This document shows, in pieces, positions 1 to 7,539 of a stretch of DNA of 64,000 nucleotides. A model generated the notes under the pieces. It was given only the letters and a program-made list of their open reading frames with translations. It had not been told where the DNA came from and searched no databases. The DNA comes from an uncultured Lachnospiraceae bacterium. Lineage in GTDB: Bacteria > Bacillota > Clostridia > Lachnospirales > Anaerotignaceae. Each line of letters starts with the position of its first letter. Position 1 is the stretch's first letter. Position numbers and translations under genes: made by a program. The DNA lies in NCBI GenBank assembly GCA_944384295.1, contig CALWSU010000004.1, positions 41,203-105,202 on the forward strand, read 5' to 3'.

Positions 1-138
1 ACGCGGCAACATCACCATATGCCCACAGCCACAACATTTGATTCTAAAATCTATTCCCGTACGCAAAATTTCCCATTGCTGCGAACCGCAAGGATGCGCC
101 TTTTTCATTTGTACAATATCCCCTACTGCAAACTGCAT
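1..138 (-). CDS. DUF951 family small protein, C-terminal part missing
   Basis: The first 46 codons of a small protein that runs off the left edge. It begins MQFAVGDIVQMKK and contains a PCGSxxW segment and a CCGCG cysteine cluster, the layout of the DUF951 (B. subtilis YyzM-like) family, which is about 65 residues long. Function is unknown; the cysteines suggest a small metal-binding or nucleic-acid-binding fold (inference). It starts 3 bases after the MscS stop codon on the same strand, so the two are almost certainly cotranscribed. This mscS-DUF951 pairing recurs in Firmicutes (recollection, not checked). Confidence 0.75.
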   Translation of the reverse strand, partial: MQFAVGDIVQMKKAHPCGSQQWEILRTGIDFRIKCCGCGHMVMLPR

Positions 139-141
139 ACT

Positions 142-1119
142 TTATCCCTCCTTTTGCTGTACAATATGCAAGGTACGCTGTGGGAATGGTATTTCGATTC
201 CCTCAGCATCTAATCTATTCTTGATACGGCGACGCAGTTCCGCTTCTGTCGCAATATTCGTTTTGACATGACACTTCGCCACGATTTTTATGGTCACAGC
301 CGAATCATCTAACCCTGTAATACCCACGATGGTTGGTGTTTCCAAAATATCTTCCATATCTTTTGTCTGTTCCATTTCGTCACGCAAAATTTCTAAAACT
401 TTATCAATGCTTGCGTCATATGATACCCCTACCGTTACCACAGCATTGATAAAATCACGACATAAATTGGTCACAGTTCCCACAGAACCATTGGGAATGA
501 TATGCACACAACCTTGTGCATCTCGTATTTTTGTAGAACGTAATGTCAAGCTTTCTACGGTACCTGTGATATTTTGTATGGTCACCACATCACCAACTGC
601 ATAATGATCTTCAAACAATATGAAAAATCCGTCCATCATATCTGTGACCACGCTTTGCGCGCCCAAACCAATCGCCACAGAACCCGCACTTGCTACCACC
701 ACTAAAGAACTGCTGTCAATCCCTAAAAAACCAAGTGCAGTAAAAACACCAATAAAATAAATGACATATTTAATCACGCTGGATGTAATCGAATTGAGCG
801 TTTTGGCTTTTCGTTCTGTCATTGCCAGACGTTGTTTTTTTGTCTGTGCCTGAAAAAAGTGTTTTACCAAACGATTGATGACACGAATCAACAACCAGCA
901 AGCCGCAAAGGTCAATACGATTTCTAAAAAAATCCAACCTGCTTTTGTCAAAAATTCCAAGCATTGTTCCATGGTAGGCAAAAATTGCTTTGTCCATACC
1001 TGTTCTACTTGCTGCATAGCTTGTTCCGCATTTTCTACGTTTTCTATATTTTCGATATTTTCCGATATTTGCTGTATCGCAAGCTGTGCGGTTGGTATCG
1101 AATTGGGTGTTACAATCAT
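142..1119 (-). CDS. MscS family small-conductance mechanosensitive channel
   Basis: A 325-residue membrane protein that should open under membrane tension and release solutes during osmotic downshock. Three transmembrane segments are visible near residues 60-84, 113-134 and 136-166. The third is the Gly/Ala-rich pore helix (VASAGSVAIGLGAQSVV) typical of MscS, followed by the beta-domain with GDVVTIQNITGTVES and the IPNG turn. The length matches the MscS class of about 280-330 residues. The N-terminus carries an odd short repeat, NIENIENVENAEQ, before the first helix. It sits 38 bases downstream of the amidotransferase-like gene and 3 bases upstream of the DUF951 gene, forming a likely minus-strand operon. 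Family assignment is secure; ion selectivity is not known. Confidence 0.9.
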   Translation of the reverse strand: MIVTPNSIPTAQLAIQQISENIENIENVENAEQAMQQVEQVWTKQFLPTMEQCLEFLTKAGWIFLEIVLTFAACWLLIRVINRLVKHFFQAQTKKQRLAMTERKAKTLNSITSSVIKYVIYFIGVFTALGFLGIDSSSLVVVASAGSVAIGLGAQSVVTDMMDGFFILFEDHYAVGDVVTIQNITGTVESLTLRSTKIRDAQGCVHIIPNGSVGTVTNLCRDFINAVVTVGVSYDASIDKVLEILRDEMEQTKDMEDILETPTIVGITGLDDSAVTIKIVAKCHVKTNIATEAELRRRIKNRLDAEGIEIPFPQRTLHIVQQKEG

Positions 1120-1157
1120 TGCGTTCCTCCTTTTTGTTCACGATACAAAATACAAAA

Positions 1158-1886
1158 TCATTTTTGTTTTCGATAGAGCGCGGCAGCCTCTACAAAATGT
1201 TGAAATAAAACATCTTGTTCCTGTGTATACATGGCTTCTGGGTGCCACTGTACCCCCAATACAAAGCCTGTTTGTTTTCTTGCAATCGCTTCTGTCAAAC
1301 CGTCTGTACTGCTTGCCACAACAGAAAAACCTTCTCCCAATGTAGATACTGCCTGATGGTGTACCGAATTGACCACAACGCGCTTTTTCTGCCACAACGC
1401 ATACAACAGACCATCTTCCTGCACTTGAATACTATGTGTCGCATGGCGACGGGGTGCTTGTTGGCTATGCTTGATTTGCGAGCCATGCTGTACGGCAATA
1501 TCTTGGTAAATGCCGCCGCCTGCGGCAATATTCATCACCTGCATACCACGACAAATGCCAAATATGGGAATATCGCGTAAAAACGCCTGTTCACAAAGCC
1601 ACAATTCATATGCATCACGTAAGGGCGAAATTTCTCCATTTTGTGCAATTGGTTCTTCCCCAAACAACAAAGGGTCTATATCCCCGCCCCCACTGAACAA
1701 AATACCATCTACATAATCTGGAAAAGTTTGGTCTTCCGGCATCAACAGGATTGGTATACCGCCTGCGCGTTGTATGGCATGAATATAGTCTTCATGAATC
1801 AAAAAACGCTTGGTATCATATGCGTAATCCGGCGTAATGCCAATGATGGGTTTTTGCAGATTTTTGGGATTTTGCAATTTTTGCAT
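1158..1886 (-). CDS. class I glutamine amidotransferase-like gamma-glutamyl hydrolase (peptidase C26)
   Basis: A 242-residue cytosolic hydrolase of the C26/PuuD type, which releases glutamate from gamma-glutamyl compounds such as gamma-glutamyl-GABA. The nucleophile elbow FGICRGMQ puts the catalytic Cys near residue 112, and the His-Glu pair is in VQWHPEA near 215/217. The oxyanion segment FSGGGDIDP lies near 64-72. The start chosen is the ATG preceded by AAGGAG at 8 bases; an in-frame ATG seven codons upstream overlaps that ribosome site. The next gene downstream is mscS. The substrate cannot be told from sequence: PuuD-like, a folate gamma-glutamyl hydrolase relative, or another gamma-glutamyl amide. 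Confidence 0.85.
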   Translation of the reverse strand: MQKLQNPKNLQKPIIGITPDYAYDTKRFLIHEDYIHAIQRAGGIPILLMPEDQTFPDYVDGILFSGGGDIDPLLFGEEPIAQNGEISPLRDAYELWLCEQAFLRDIPIFGICRGMQVMNIAAGGGIYQDIAVQHGSQIKHSQQAPRRHATHSIQVQEDGLLYALWQKKRVVVNSVHHQAVSTLGEGFSVVASSTDGLTEAIARKQTGFVLGVQWHPEAMYTQEQDVLFQHFVEAAALYRKQK

Positions 1887-2098
1887 TGTTTGCACTCCTT
1901 TTTTCATTTCTTTACAGTATACAAAAGCAGACTGCTTTTTGCAACCAAAGCCAGAAGATTACAGGTGTTTTTTCTTCTGCGCATCAATTTTATGAATCCA
2001 TTTGCTTTTACTTGAAGAAGCCCCTTTATATGTGGTATGATACAGATACAAGCAACTAACTTTTTCGGATAAAATTTTAGAAATGGAGTGAATCCCAA

Positions 2099-2800
2099 AT
2101 GGCAAATATCGGCATTATAGGCGCAATGGAAGAAGAAATCGCATTTTTGCGCGAACAAATAGAAATCATCACAACCAAAAGTCTGCTTGGATTGACCTAT
2201 CATATCGGACGTTTTAGCGGACATCAAGTTGTATTGGTCAGAAGCGGCATCGGCAAAGTCAACGCTGCCATTTGCACGCAAGCAATGATTGACCATTTTG
2301 GTGTAGATTTTGTCATCAACATTGGTGTCGCTGGCGCACTTTCTCCTGAATTGAAAATCGGAGATATTTTAATCTCTACTGATGCAGTACAGCATGATAT
2401 GGATACTACAGATTTTGGTGACCCGATTGGCATCATTCCACGTATGCCTGTCAGCTATTTCCCTGCGGACGAAGCTCTGATTGCGCTTGCAAAACAAGCG
2501 GCAGATACTTGCCATTTAGACTGCCGTATCATGACAGGACGTGTGGCTAGTGGCGACCAATTCATCAGCAGCAAAGCTGCCAGAAAAGCTATACGCAAAA
2601 ATGTACAAGGCGACTGTGCCGAAATGGAAGGGGCTGCCATTGCACACACTTGTTTCCTGAATCGTATCCCCTTTGTGATACTGCGTGCCATATCCGATGA
2701 AGCCAACGAACAAGCTGGCGTATCCTTTGATGAATTTTGTGTCAAAGCGGCAAAAAACAGCAGTTTGTTAGCTGAAACCATGATTACATTGTTATCCTAA
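2099..2800 (+). CDS. mtnN: 5'-methylthioadenosine/S-adenosylhomocysteine nucleosidase
   Basis: A 233-residue cytosolic enzyme that removes adenine from MTA and S-adenosylhomocysteine, feeding methionine salvage and the activated methyl cycle and yielding S-ribosylhomocysteine. The N-terminus MANIGIIGAMEEEI carries the catalytic glutamate at about 12. NIGVAGAL is the ribose/phosphate loop, ASGDQF follows, and the C-terminal EMEGAAIAH and RAISDEAN segments hold the substrate-binding Glu and the catalytic Asp. The length matches the family (about 230). It is transcribed divergently from the amidotransferase gene and is followed by a separate promoter for the next gene, so it may be monocistronic. 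Confidence 0.95.
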   Translation: MANIGIIGAMEEEIAFLREQIEIITTKSLLGLTYHIGRFSGHQVVLVRSGIGKVNAAICTQAMIDHFGVDFVINIGVAGALSPELKIGDILISTDAVQHDMDTTDFGDPIGIIPRMPVSYFPADEALIALAKQAADTCHLDCRIMTGRVASGDQFISSKAARKAIRKNVQGDCAEMEGAAIAHTCFLNRIPFVILRAISDEANEQAGVSFDEFCVKAAKNSSLLAETMITLLS

Positions 2801-2866
2801 CGTACCATAGAAAAATATATCCAAAAATATAGGTATAAATTTTCTGTTATTTCTTCGGTTAGACTC

Positions 2867-2895
2867 TTGTCAGAATGTATACAGTTTTGTATAAT
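2867..2895 (+). promoter_or_regulatory. sigma-A type promoter for the 2950 gene
   Basis: TTGTCA and TATAAT hexamers separated by 17 bases, 54 bases before the start codon of the acidic hypothetical protein. The near-consensus fit and position make this a convincing housekeeping promoter. Confidence 0.7.
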
Positions 2896-2949
2896 GCAGA
2901 CAGAATCAGGTTTTTGACAACAAAAAGCAATCGGAAAGGATGATATGAC

Positions 2950-3420
2950 ATGACCGCAAAAACACATGGTTATATTACAAAAGAAATCGAATTGGAACAG
3001 ATTTACCGTTTTATTTCCAGATATTTTGACCCAGAAGCCAAAGTCAACCGCTACGAAAACCGCTTTGGTGAAAGCAATGAAATGGCAGTATATTTCACTT
3101 ACAAAGGCGAAGAACGTCGTCTGTTTACCATGGTCTACAAAAGCCGTAAATTCTCCAAAACAGGCGAAAAAAGACGTTTGATTTTCTTGGATTTGGATTA
3201 TTGGGGACATAGTGTAGAAATCATGCGTTCCATCATTTCTTTCTTTAGTGGCTGGATGGACGAAAACGACTGTGATAAAGAAGGTCCTTATTACATCGAC
3301 GAACAACCCGATGGCGTAGTACCTAACATTATCAAAATCACAAGAAAAGAACTGAATAAGCGTATGGGCGGTATGGTAGTCATCATTGATGACGATGATG
3401 AGGAAGAAGAAAACCAATAA
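2950..3420 (+). CDS. unrecognised 156-residue protein with acidic tail
   Basis: No family recognised. The protein is soluble, with alternating charged and hydrophobic stretches and no signal peptide or membrane segment. The central part (residues about 28-90) is rich in aromatic and basic residues (RYENRFGESNE, YKGEERRLF, KSRKFSKTGEKRR), and the last 15 residues are nearly all acidic (DDDDEEEEN). The start follows GGAAAGGA by 9 bases; upstream ATGs in other frames close at once. A clear promoter precedes it and a strong terminator follows, so it is a single-gene unit. The mix of a basic centre and acidic tail is compatible with a nucleic-acid or protein partner role, but this is speculation. 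Confidence 0.7.
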   Translation: MTAKTHGYITKEIELEQIYRFISRYFDPEAKVNRYENRFGESNEMAVYFTYKGEERRLFTMVYKSRKFSKTGEKRRLIFLDLDYWGHSVEIMRSIISFFSGWMDENDCDKEGPYYIDEQPDGVVPNIIKITRKELNKRMGGMVVIIDDDDEEEENQ

Positions 3421-3435
3421 AGCAACAGAAAAAAC

Positions 3436-3478
3436 AGCCGGAAACCTTTGCATCAAGCACAGTTTCCGGCTATTTTTT
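3436..3478 (+). terminator. intrinsic terminator
   Basis: Perfect 10-bp stem AGCCGGAAAC / GTTTCCGGCT with a 16-base loop, followed by a T-rich run, directly downstream of the 2950 gene. Confidence 0.85.
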
Positions 3479-3558
3479 GATTCTTTCTAAGAGATACGCA
3501 CACACTGCTTTTCCCTTCCATATCATACCAAAGAAGTCAAAACAGGAGGTTTTTTCTT

Positions 3559-3828
3559 ATGAAAGAAATTGCTGGAAATTTCGTTTCTGATACCACATCA
3601 GAATGCAGTATTTCCCCTAGCTTGCCGACACAAAATTGTAATGCTTGTATCATAGAAAAAATTGGTCTTGCACAGGCATTTGTTGCCTCACAGCCTTATC
3701 AAGCCCCCAGTACACCCGAACAAAGCCTTGTTTGTGGCACCGCATTTTCTGACCTTTCCATGCCTTATACACAAGGCAGCCATATCCGCCAAAACGCAAG
3801 GGAGGTGACAGCATGGAACGCGATGTAA
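3559..3828 (+). CDS. cotJA: spore coat associated protein CotJA-like
   Basis: An 89-residue protein with the CotJA core: LAQAFVASQPYQ followed by the PEQSLVCGTAFSDLSMPY segment, which aligns with the usual LAxAYVPxQ ... PEEAL..GTxFPxLxxPY pattern. The N-terminal 35 residues are variable and include a CNAC motif. CotJA is an inner-coat protein made in the mother cell. AGGAGG lies 9 bases before the ATG. The gene overlaps cotJB by 16 bases, the normal arrangement. I could not identify a convincing sigma-E promoter by eye. The C-terminal extension after the core is longer than usual. Whether the coat function survives is unclear because cotJC downstream is truncated. Confidence 0.8.
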   Translation: MKEIAGNFVSDTTSECSISPSLPTQNCNACIIEKIGLAQAFVASQPYQAPSTPEQSLVCGTAFSDLSMPYTQGSHIRQNAREVTAWNAM

Positions 3829-4100
3829 TGCTGCAAAAATTGATGGAAATGGATTTTATTGCTACCGATTTAGGATTATATCTGAATACACACCCAGAAG
3901 AAACCGAAGCAATCACAGCATATCGTCAAGTGATTGCCGCCGCAGAAACATTACGCGCAAAATTTGAAGCAGCTTATGGTCCACTTTGTTCCTTCCGCAG
4001 TGACACACAGGAAGGCGATACCTCTTGGCAATGGAAAAATGACCCTTGGCCTTGGCAGCTTGGTGCAAATCCCTCTTTGGCAGGAAAGGAGTGTATGTAA
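3813..4100 (+). CDS. cotJB: spore coat protein CotJB
   Basis: A 95-residue protein matching CotJB throughout: the N-terminal MLQKLMEMDFIATDLGLYLNTHPE helix, the middle AYRQVIAAAETLRAKFEAAYGPL, and the Trp/Pro-rich tail WQWKNDPWPWQ that marks the family. It is translated from GGGAGGTGA inside the end of cotJA, and its stop codon directly abuts the cotJC start. CotJB works with CotJA and the manganese-catalase-like CotJC in the spore coat. The ORF is intact. Confidence 0.9.
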   Translation: MERDVMLQKLMEMDFIATDLGLYLNTHPEETEAITAYRQVIAAAETLRAKFEAAYGPLCSFRSDTQEGDTSWQWKNDPWPWQLGANPSLAGKECM

Positions 4101-4340
4101 ATGTGGATTTATGAAAAAAAATTAGAATTTCCTATCAATATCAAAAAACCTGATGCGCGTCTTGCAAAAATCATGATTGAGCAATACGGCGGCAGTGATG
4201 GCGAAATCGGTGCAGCTTTGCGCTACCTGAGCCAACGTTTTACTATGGTAACTCCTGAAGCTCGTGCAACCCTCAATGATATTGCAACAGAAGAATCGGT
4301 ATGTTATGGTTATCAATCATGGTCATTGATGCGTCATTGA
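4101..4340 (+). pseudogene. cotJC: truncated CotJC (manganese-catalase family coat protein)
   Basis: Residues 1-66 match the start of CotJC closely: MWIYEKKLEFPINIKKPDARLA, EQYGGSDGEIGAALRYLSQRF and LNDIATEE. Normal CotJC is about 190 residues and continues with TEELAHLEM, the first metal-binding stretch of the ferritin-like four-helix bundle. Here the match breaks right after the ATEE and ends with 13 unrelated residues and a stop at 79. The stop codon touches the last codon of azlD, read from the other strand, so the missing ~110 codons appear to have been deleted together with any spacer. Without the later helices no dimanganese site can form. Called a pseudogene by inference; the short product may still be made. 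Confidence 0.8.
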
Positions 4341-4673
4341 TTATGAAACAAATACCACCTGCACCAATACCATGTAACAAGCCGTACCACCTACAATACT
4401 GACCAATGTTTTTCCTTTCCAAATATGCAGCAAAGCCACAACCGCCACGCTGATACATTGCGGTGCCCAGCCAGACAAACTAGAAAAGCTGGTCGATTTC
4501 AAACAATACACCACCAAAACCGCCATCACACAGGCAGGCAATACCTTGCCCAAATATTGCACAGGCTGCGGAACCTCTCTGCCTGCAAACAACAAAAACG
4601 GCGCAATACGCAGGAAAAAAGTACATATTGTTGCAGTACATATAATCGCTAACGTTTGTCCATTGCTTAACAT
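4341..4673 (-). CDS. azlD: AzlD family branched-chain amino acid exporter small subunit
   Basis: A 110-residue, very hydrophobic protein with four predicted membrane helices. The N-terminal segment (AIICTATICTFFLRIAPFLLF) and the central LGKVLPACVMAVLVVYCLK are typical of AzlD. It partners AzlC in exporting branched-chain amino acids or analogues. Its start overlaps the end of azlC by 7 bases, giving translational coupling. Its 3' end meets the truncated cotJC without a gap and no terminator is visible between them, which is unusual for convergent genes. Confidence 0.9.
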   Translation of the reverse strand: MLSNGQTLAIICTATICTFFLRIAPFLLFAGREVPQPVQYLGKVLPACVMAVLVVYCLKSTSFSSLSGWAPQCISVAVVALLHIWKGKTLVSIVGGTACYMVLVQVVFVS

Positions 4674-5371
4674 GATTTTTCCTCCTCTGTTTCTTTCTGC
4701 AATACATATTTTTTACTGCCAAGCAATACTGCAATGCCTAATATCATAGCTGGCAGTATAAAACGGTCTGCACCAAATACCAAAAGACTCAATACACCAC
4801 AGACCAGACCCGCAATGGCTGGCAAATGACTTTTTGCGCCTTTCCATTGTTCTACAAATATCACTACAAACAATGCTGTCATGGCAAAGTCGATTCCTGT
4901 TGTATCAAATGGTATCAAGCCGCCTGCCAATGCACCCAACGCTGTACCAACCAACCAATAGATATGGTCTAACAAACTAATCCAAAACATAACTTGCTTG
5001 CCATCTTCTCCTTCCTGTGGCTGATAAGAACAGAGCAAGGAATATGTTTCATCTGTCAGAGAGTGTACCATATATAAATATTTTTTGCCCATGCTGCGAA
5101 ATGTATCCATAAAAGACAAGCCATAAAACAGATGTCTGCTGTTGACCAAAAGTGTTGTCACCGCCACAGTCAACAAAGAAGCGCCGCCAGATAAAAATTG
5201 CAGCAATACAAATTGCATAGACCCTGCGTACAATACCAGAGAAATCAGCAATGCCCAAAATACATTGTACCCCATTTCCTGCATCAGCAGTCCAAACGCA
5301 ATCCCAATGGATAAATACCCCGCCATCACTGGCACAGATTTAACAAACGCAATCCGTAATACTTTTCTCAT
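4667..5371 (-). CDS. azlC: AzlC family branched-chain amino acid exporter large subunit
   Basis: A 234-residue polytopic membrane protein of the AzlC/LIV-E family, with SVPVMAGYLSIGIAFGLLMQEMGYNVFWAL near the N-terminus, YAGSMQFVLLQFL in the second span, and TTLLVNSRHLFYGLSF after it, all family signatures. It forms a two-component permease with AzlD. In B. subtilis the homologue confers 4-azaleucine resistance. It is transcribed divergently from the Xaa-Pro peptidase gene. No obvious regulator gene is adjacent. Confidence 0.92.
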   Translation of the reverse strand: MRKVLRIAFVKSVPVMAGYLSIGIAFGLLMQEMGYNVFWALLISLVLYAGSMQFVLLQFLSGGASLLTVAVTTLLVNSRHLFYGLSFMDTFRSMGKKYLYMVHSLTDETYSLLCSYQPQEGEDGKQVMFWISLLDHIYWLVGTALGALAGGLIPFDTTGIDFAMTALFVVIFVEQWKGAKSHLPAIAGLVCGVLSLLVFGADRFILPAMILGIAVLLGSKKYVLQKETEEEKSC

Positions 5372-5539
5372 ATTGCATTCCTTCTTTCCTTTTCTTTTGT
5401 ATCACCCCTATACCAAAGCATAGGGCTTGCTTTTTTTGTCTGAATGGATAAAATAAAATTCAGAACAAGAGTGTTTTGTCCATGATAGGAACATTGTATA
5501 TTTCCTAAAACAAGAATATGATACCACAGGAGGTATTTT

Positions 5540-6799
5540 ATGGCAAAAGTATTTTTTACACAAAACCGCCAACGTTTGGCAGAACGTATGCCGCAAAACA
5601 GCATTGCTGTTTTATTCGCGGGCAAAGCTCCCTGCAAACGCGGCGATGAATATTACCCTTTTTCTCCTGATAGAAATTTTTATTATCTGACAGGGATAGA
5701 AAGAGAAGATATGATTTTTGTACTTGCCAAATATGGCGCACAAACAGAAGAAATTTTATTCCTTCCACGCGATAACGGCGAAATGGCAAAATGGGTCGGC
5801 GCAAATATGACAGCAGAAGAAGCACAAGAAGTCAGCGGCATTTCAGATTTACGCCCTTTGGACGCATTTACAGAAGATTTTGCAGCACTGGTTTTCCGTC
5901 AAAATCTGACAACGCTTTGTTTAGATATGGAACATAGACAATGGGCAGATACACAAACACCAGCACTGCGTTTTGCCGCAGAATGTCGAGCAAACTATCC
6001 AGCCATGCAGTTTTTAGACCTCTATCCTATATTCGGAGATTTGCGCTTAATCAAAACGCCTTTTGAATTGGAACGTATGCGCAAAGCAATGGAAATCACA
6101 CGCAAAGGCTTAGAAGCTATGATGCTGCATGCCCGTCCGAATATGTATGAATATGAAATGGAAGCTTATTTCGATTTCACATTAATGCAAAATGGTGTAC
6201 GGCATAAAGCATTTTCTACCATCGCTGCCGCTGGAGAACGCGCGACCATATTGCATTATTCCAAAAATGACGGCATCGCAAAAGATGGAGATTTGCTTTT
6301 GGTGGACTGCGGGGCGCAATATGAGTGGTACAATGGCGATATTACACGTACTTTCCCGGTCAATGGCAAATTTACACCACGTCAACGTATGGTATATGAA
6401 ATTGTACTAGAAGGACAGCAAAAAGTCATAGATGCCATTCGTCCAGGTTTGCCCTTTTCTCGCTTGAACGAAATTCTAAAAGAACATTATTTGACCGCAT
6501 TACAGGAAATCGGTCTTGCGGAAACCATGGAGGACGTTACAAAATATTATTATCATGGTGTCAGCCACTATCTCGGAGCGGAAACACATGACATCGGGCG
6601 TTATATTTCCCGTGATTTACAGCCCGGTATGGTGCTGACGGTAGAACCTGGGCTATATATTCCGCAATGGGAAATCGGGATTCGTATTGAAGATGATGTA
6701 CTTGTGACAGAAAATGGCTGTGAAGTCATGACAAAAGATATGATAAAAACAGTAGATGAAATCGAAGCATTTCTTGCGAAGGGACGTACAGAGGCATGA
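5540..6799 (+). CDS. Xaa-Pro aminopeptidase, M24B family
   Basis: A 419-residue cytosolic metallopeptidase that removes N-terminal residues preceding proline. The N-terminal half is an aminopeptidase-P domain (about 1-150, with PFSPDRNFYYLTGIERED). The C-terminal pita-bread domain keeps all five metal ligands: two Asp in LLVDCGAQYEWYNGDITRTF, His in GVSHYLGAETHD, Glu in TVEPGLYIP and Glu in GIRIEDDVLV. An AGGAGG site precedes the ATG. It overlaps the next gene by 4 bases (ATGA), so it leads a three-gene operon with the DUF2161 protein and AlaX. Role: peptide turnover for proline-containing peptides. Confidence 0.95.
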   Translation: MAKVFFTQNRQRLAERMPQNSIAVLFAGKAPCKRGDEYYPFSPDRNFYYLTGIEREDMIFVLAKYGAQTEEILFLPRDNGEMAKWVGANMTAEEAQEVSGISDLRPLDAFTEDFAALVFRQNLTTLCLDMEHRQWADTQTPALRFAAECRANYPAMQFLDLYPIFGDLRLIKTPFELERMRKAMEITRKGLEAMMLHARPNMYEYEMEAYFDFTLMQNGVRHKAFSTIAAAGERATILHYSKNDGIAKDGDLLLVDCGAQYEWYNGDITRTFPVNGKFTPRQRMVYEIVLEGQQKVIDAIRPGLPFSRLNEILKEHYLTALQEIGLAETMEDVTKYYYHGVSHYLGAETHDIGRYISRDLQPGMVLTVEPGLYIPQWEIGIRIEDDVLVTENGCEVMTKDMIKTVDEIEAFLAKGRTEA

Positions 6800-7539
6800 C
6801 ATTTTCGGAAGCGGATTTATACGAACCCATTCGCCAATTTTTAGAAAATGCAGGGTATCAGGTACAGGCAGAAGTAAAAAACTGTGATATTGCGGCAAAA
6901 AAAGAGGATACTTTATTGATTGTGGAACTCAAAAAAAGTTTTGGGCTAAAATTGGTTTATCAAGCAATCGAACGACAAACTTTGACCGAAGAAGTCTATG
7001 TTGCCATACCGCGCCCTGAAAAAGGGCAAAAAGAAAAAAGCTGGCAAAATATGTTGCGGCTTTTGCGTCGGCTACATTTGGGGCTTTTGACCGTTGCATT
7101 GGACAGCCCATTGCAAACCGTAGATGTGATTTTAACTCCGCAATCCAATGATGCACGCAAAAACAAAGCCAAAAGATGCGGCTTAGAAACCGAACTGCAA
7201 AACCGTCAAGTACAAGCCAATATTGGCGGTATCACACGAAAAAAAATCATTACAGCATATCGTGAAAAAGCATTGACACTTTGTTGTATTTTAGAGCACT
7301 GCCCTTCCGCCAGCTATGCACAGTTGCGCAATTTGGGCTTAGAAGAAAAATATCTCACCATACTACGCAGCAATGTATACCATTGGTTCACACGCATACA
7401 GCCTGGTGTTTATACATTATCAGAAGAAGGAAAAGCCGCACTTTTACTGCCGGAATATCAAACCGTCATTCGATATTATCAGAAACAATATCAAAATTGG
7501 TATATCACTACAGAAGGAGAAACACATGGAAACGAATAA
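6796..7539 (+). CDS. DUF2161 family protein with PD-(D/E)XK nuclease-like core
   Basis: A 247-residue protein. The N-terminal ~100 residues look like a restriction-endonuclease-type fold with D31 (KNCDIAAKK), then E44-L-K46 in LLIVELKKS, the classic D...ExK triad, and a conserved QAIERQT stretch. The C-terminal region (about 185-235) resembles a winged helix ending in GVYTLSEEGKAAL. This matches my memory of DUF2161 proteins. Substrate and biological role are unknown. It overlaps the peptidase gene by 4 bases and the AlaX gene by 14 bases, so its synthesis is coupled to both. There is no methyltransferase nearby, so a restriction role is unlikely. Confidence 0.75.
   Translation: MTFSEADLYEPIRQFLENAGYQVQAEVKNCDIAAKKEDTLLIVELKKSFGLKLVYQAIERQTLTEEVYVAIPRPEKGQKEKSWQNMLRLLRRLHLGLLTVALDSPLQTVDVILTPQSNDARKNKAKRCGLETELQNRQVQANIGGITRKKIITAYREKALTLCCILEHCPSASYAQLRNLGLEEKYLTILRSNVYHWFTRIQPGVYTLSEEGKAALLLPEYQTVIRYYQKQYQNWYITTEGETHGNE

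Noticed and set aside
7373..7525. 51-codon N-terminal extension of AlaX
   Set aside because: It overlaps the upstream gene, lacks a ribosome site and has no resemblance to the AlaX family; the ATG at 7526 fits both.
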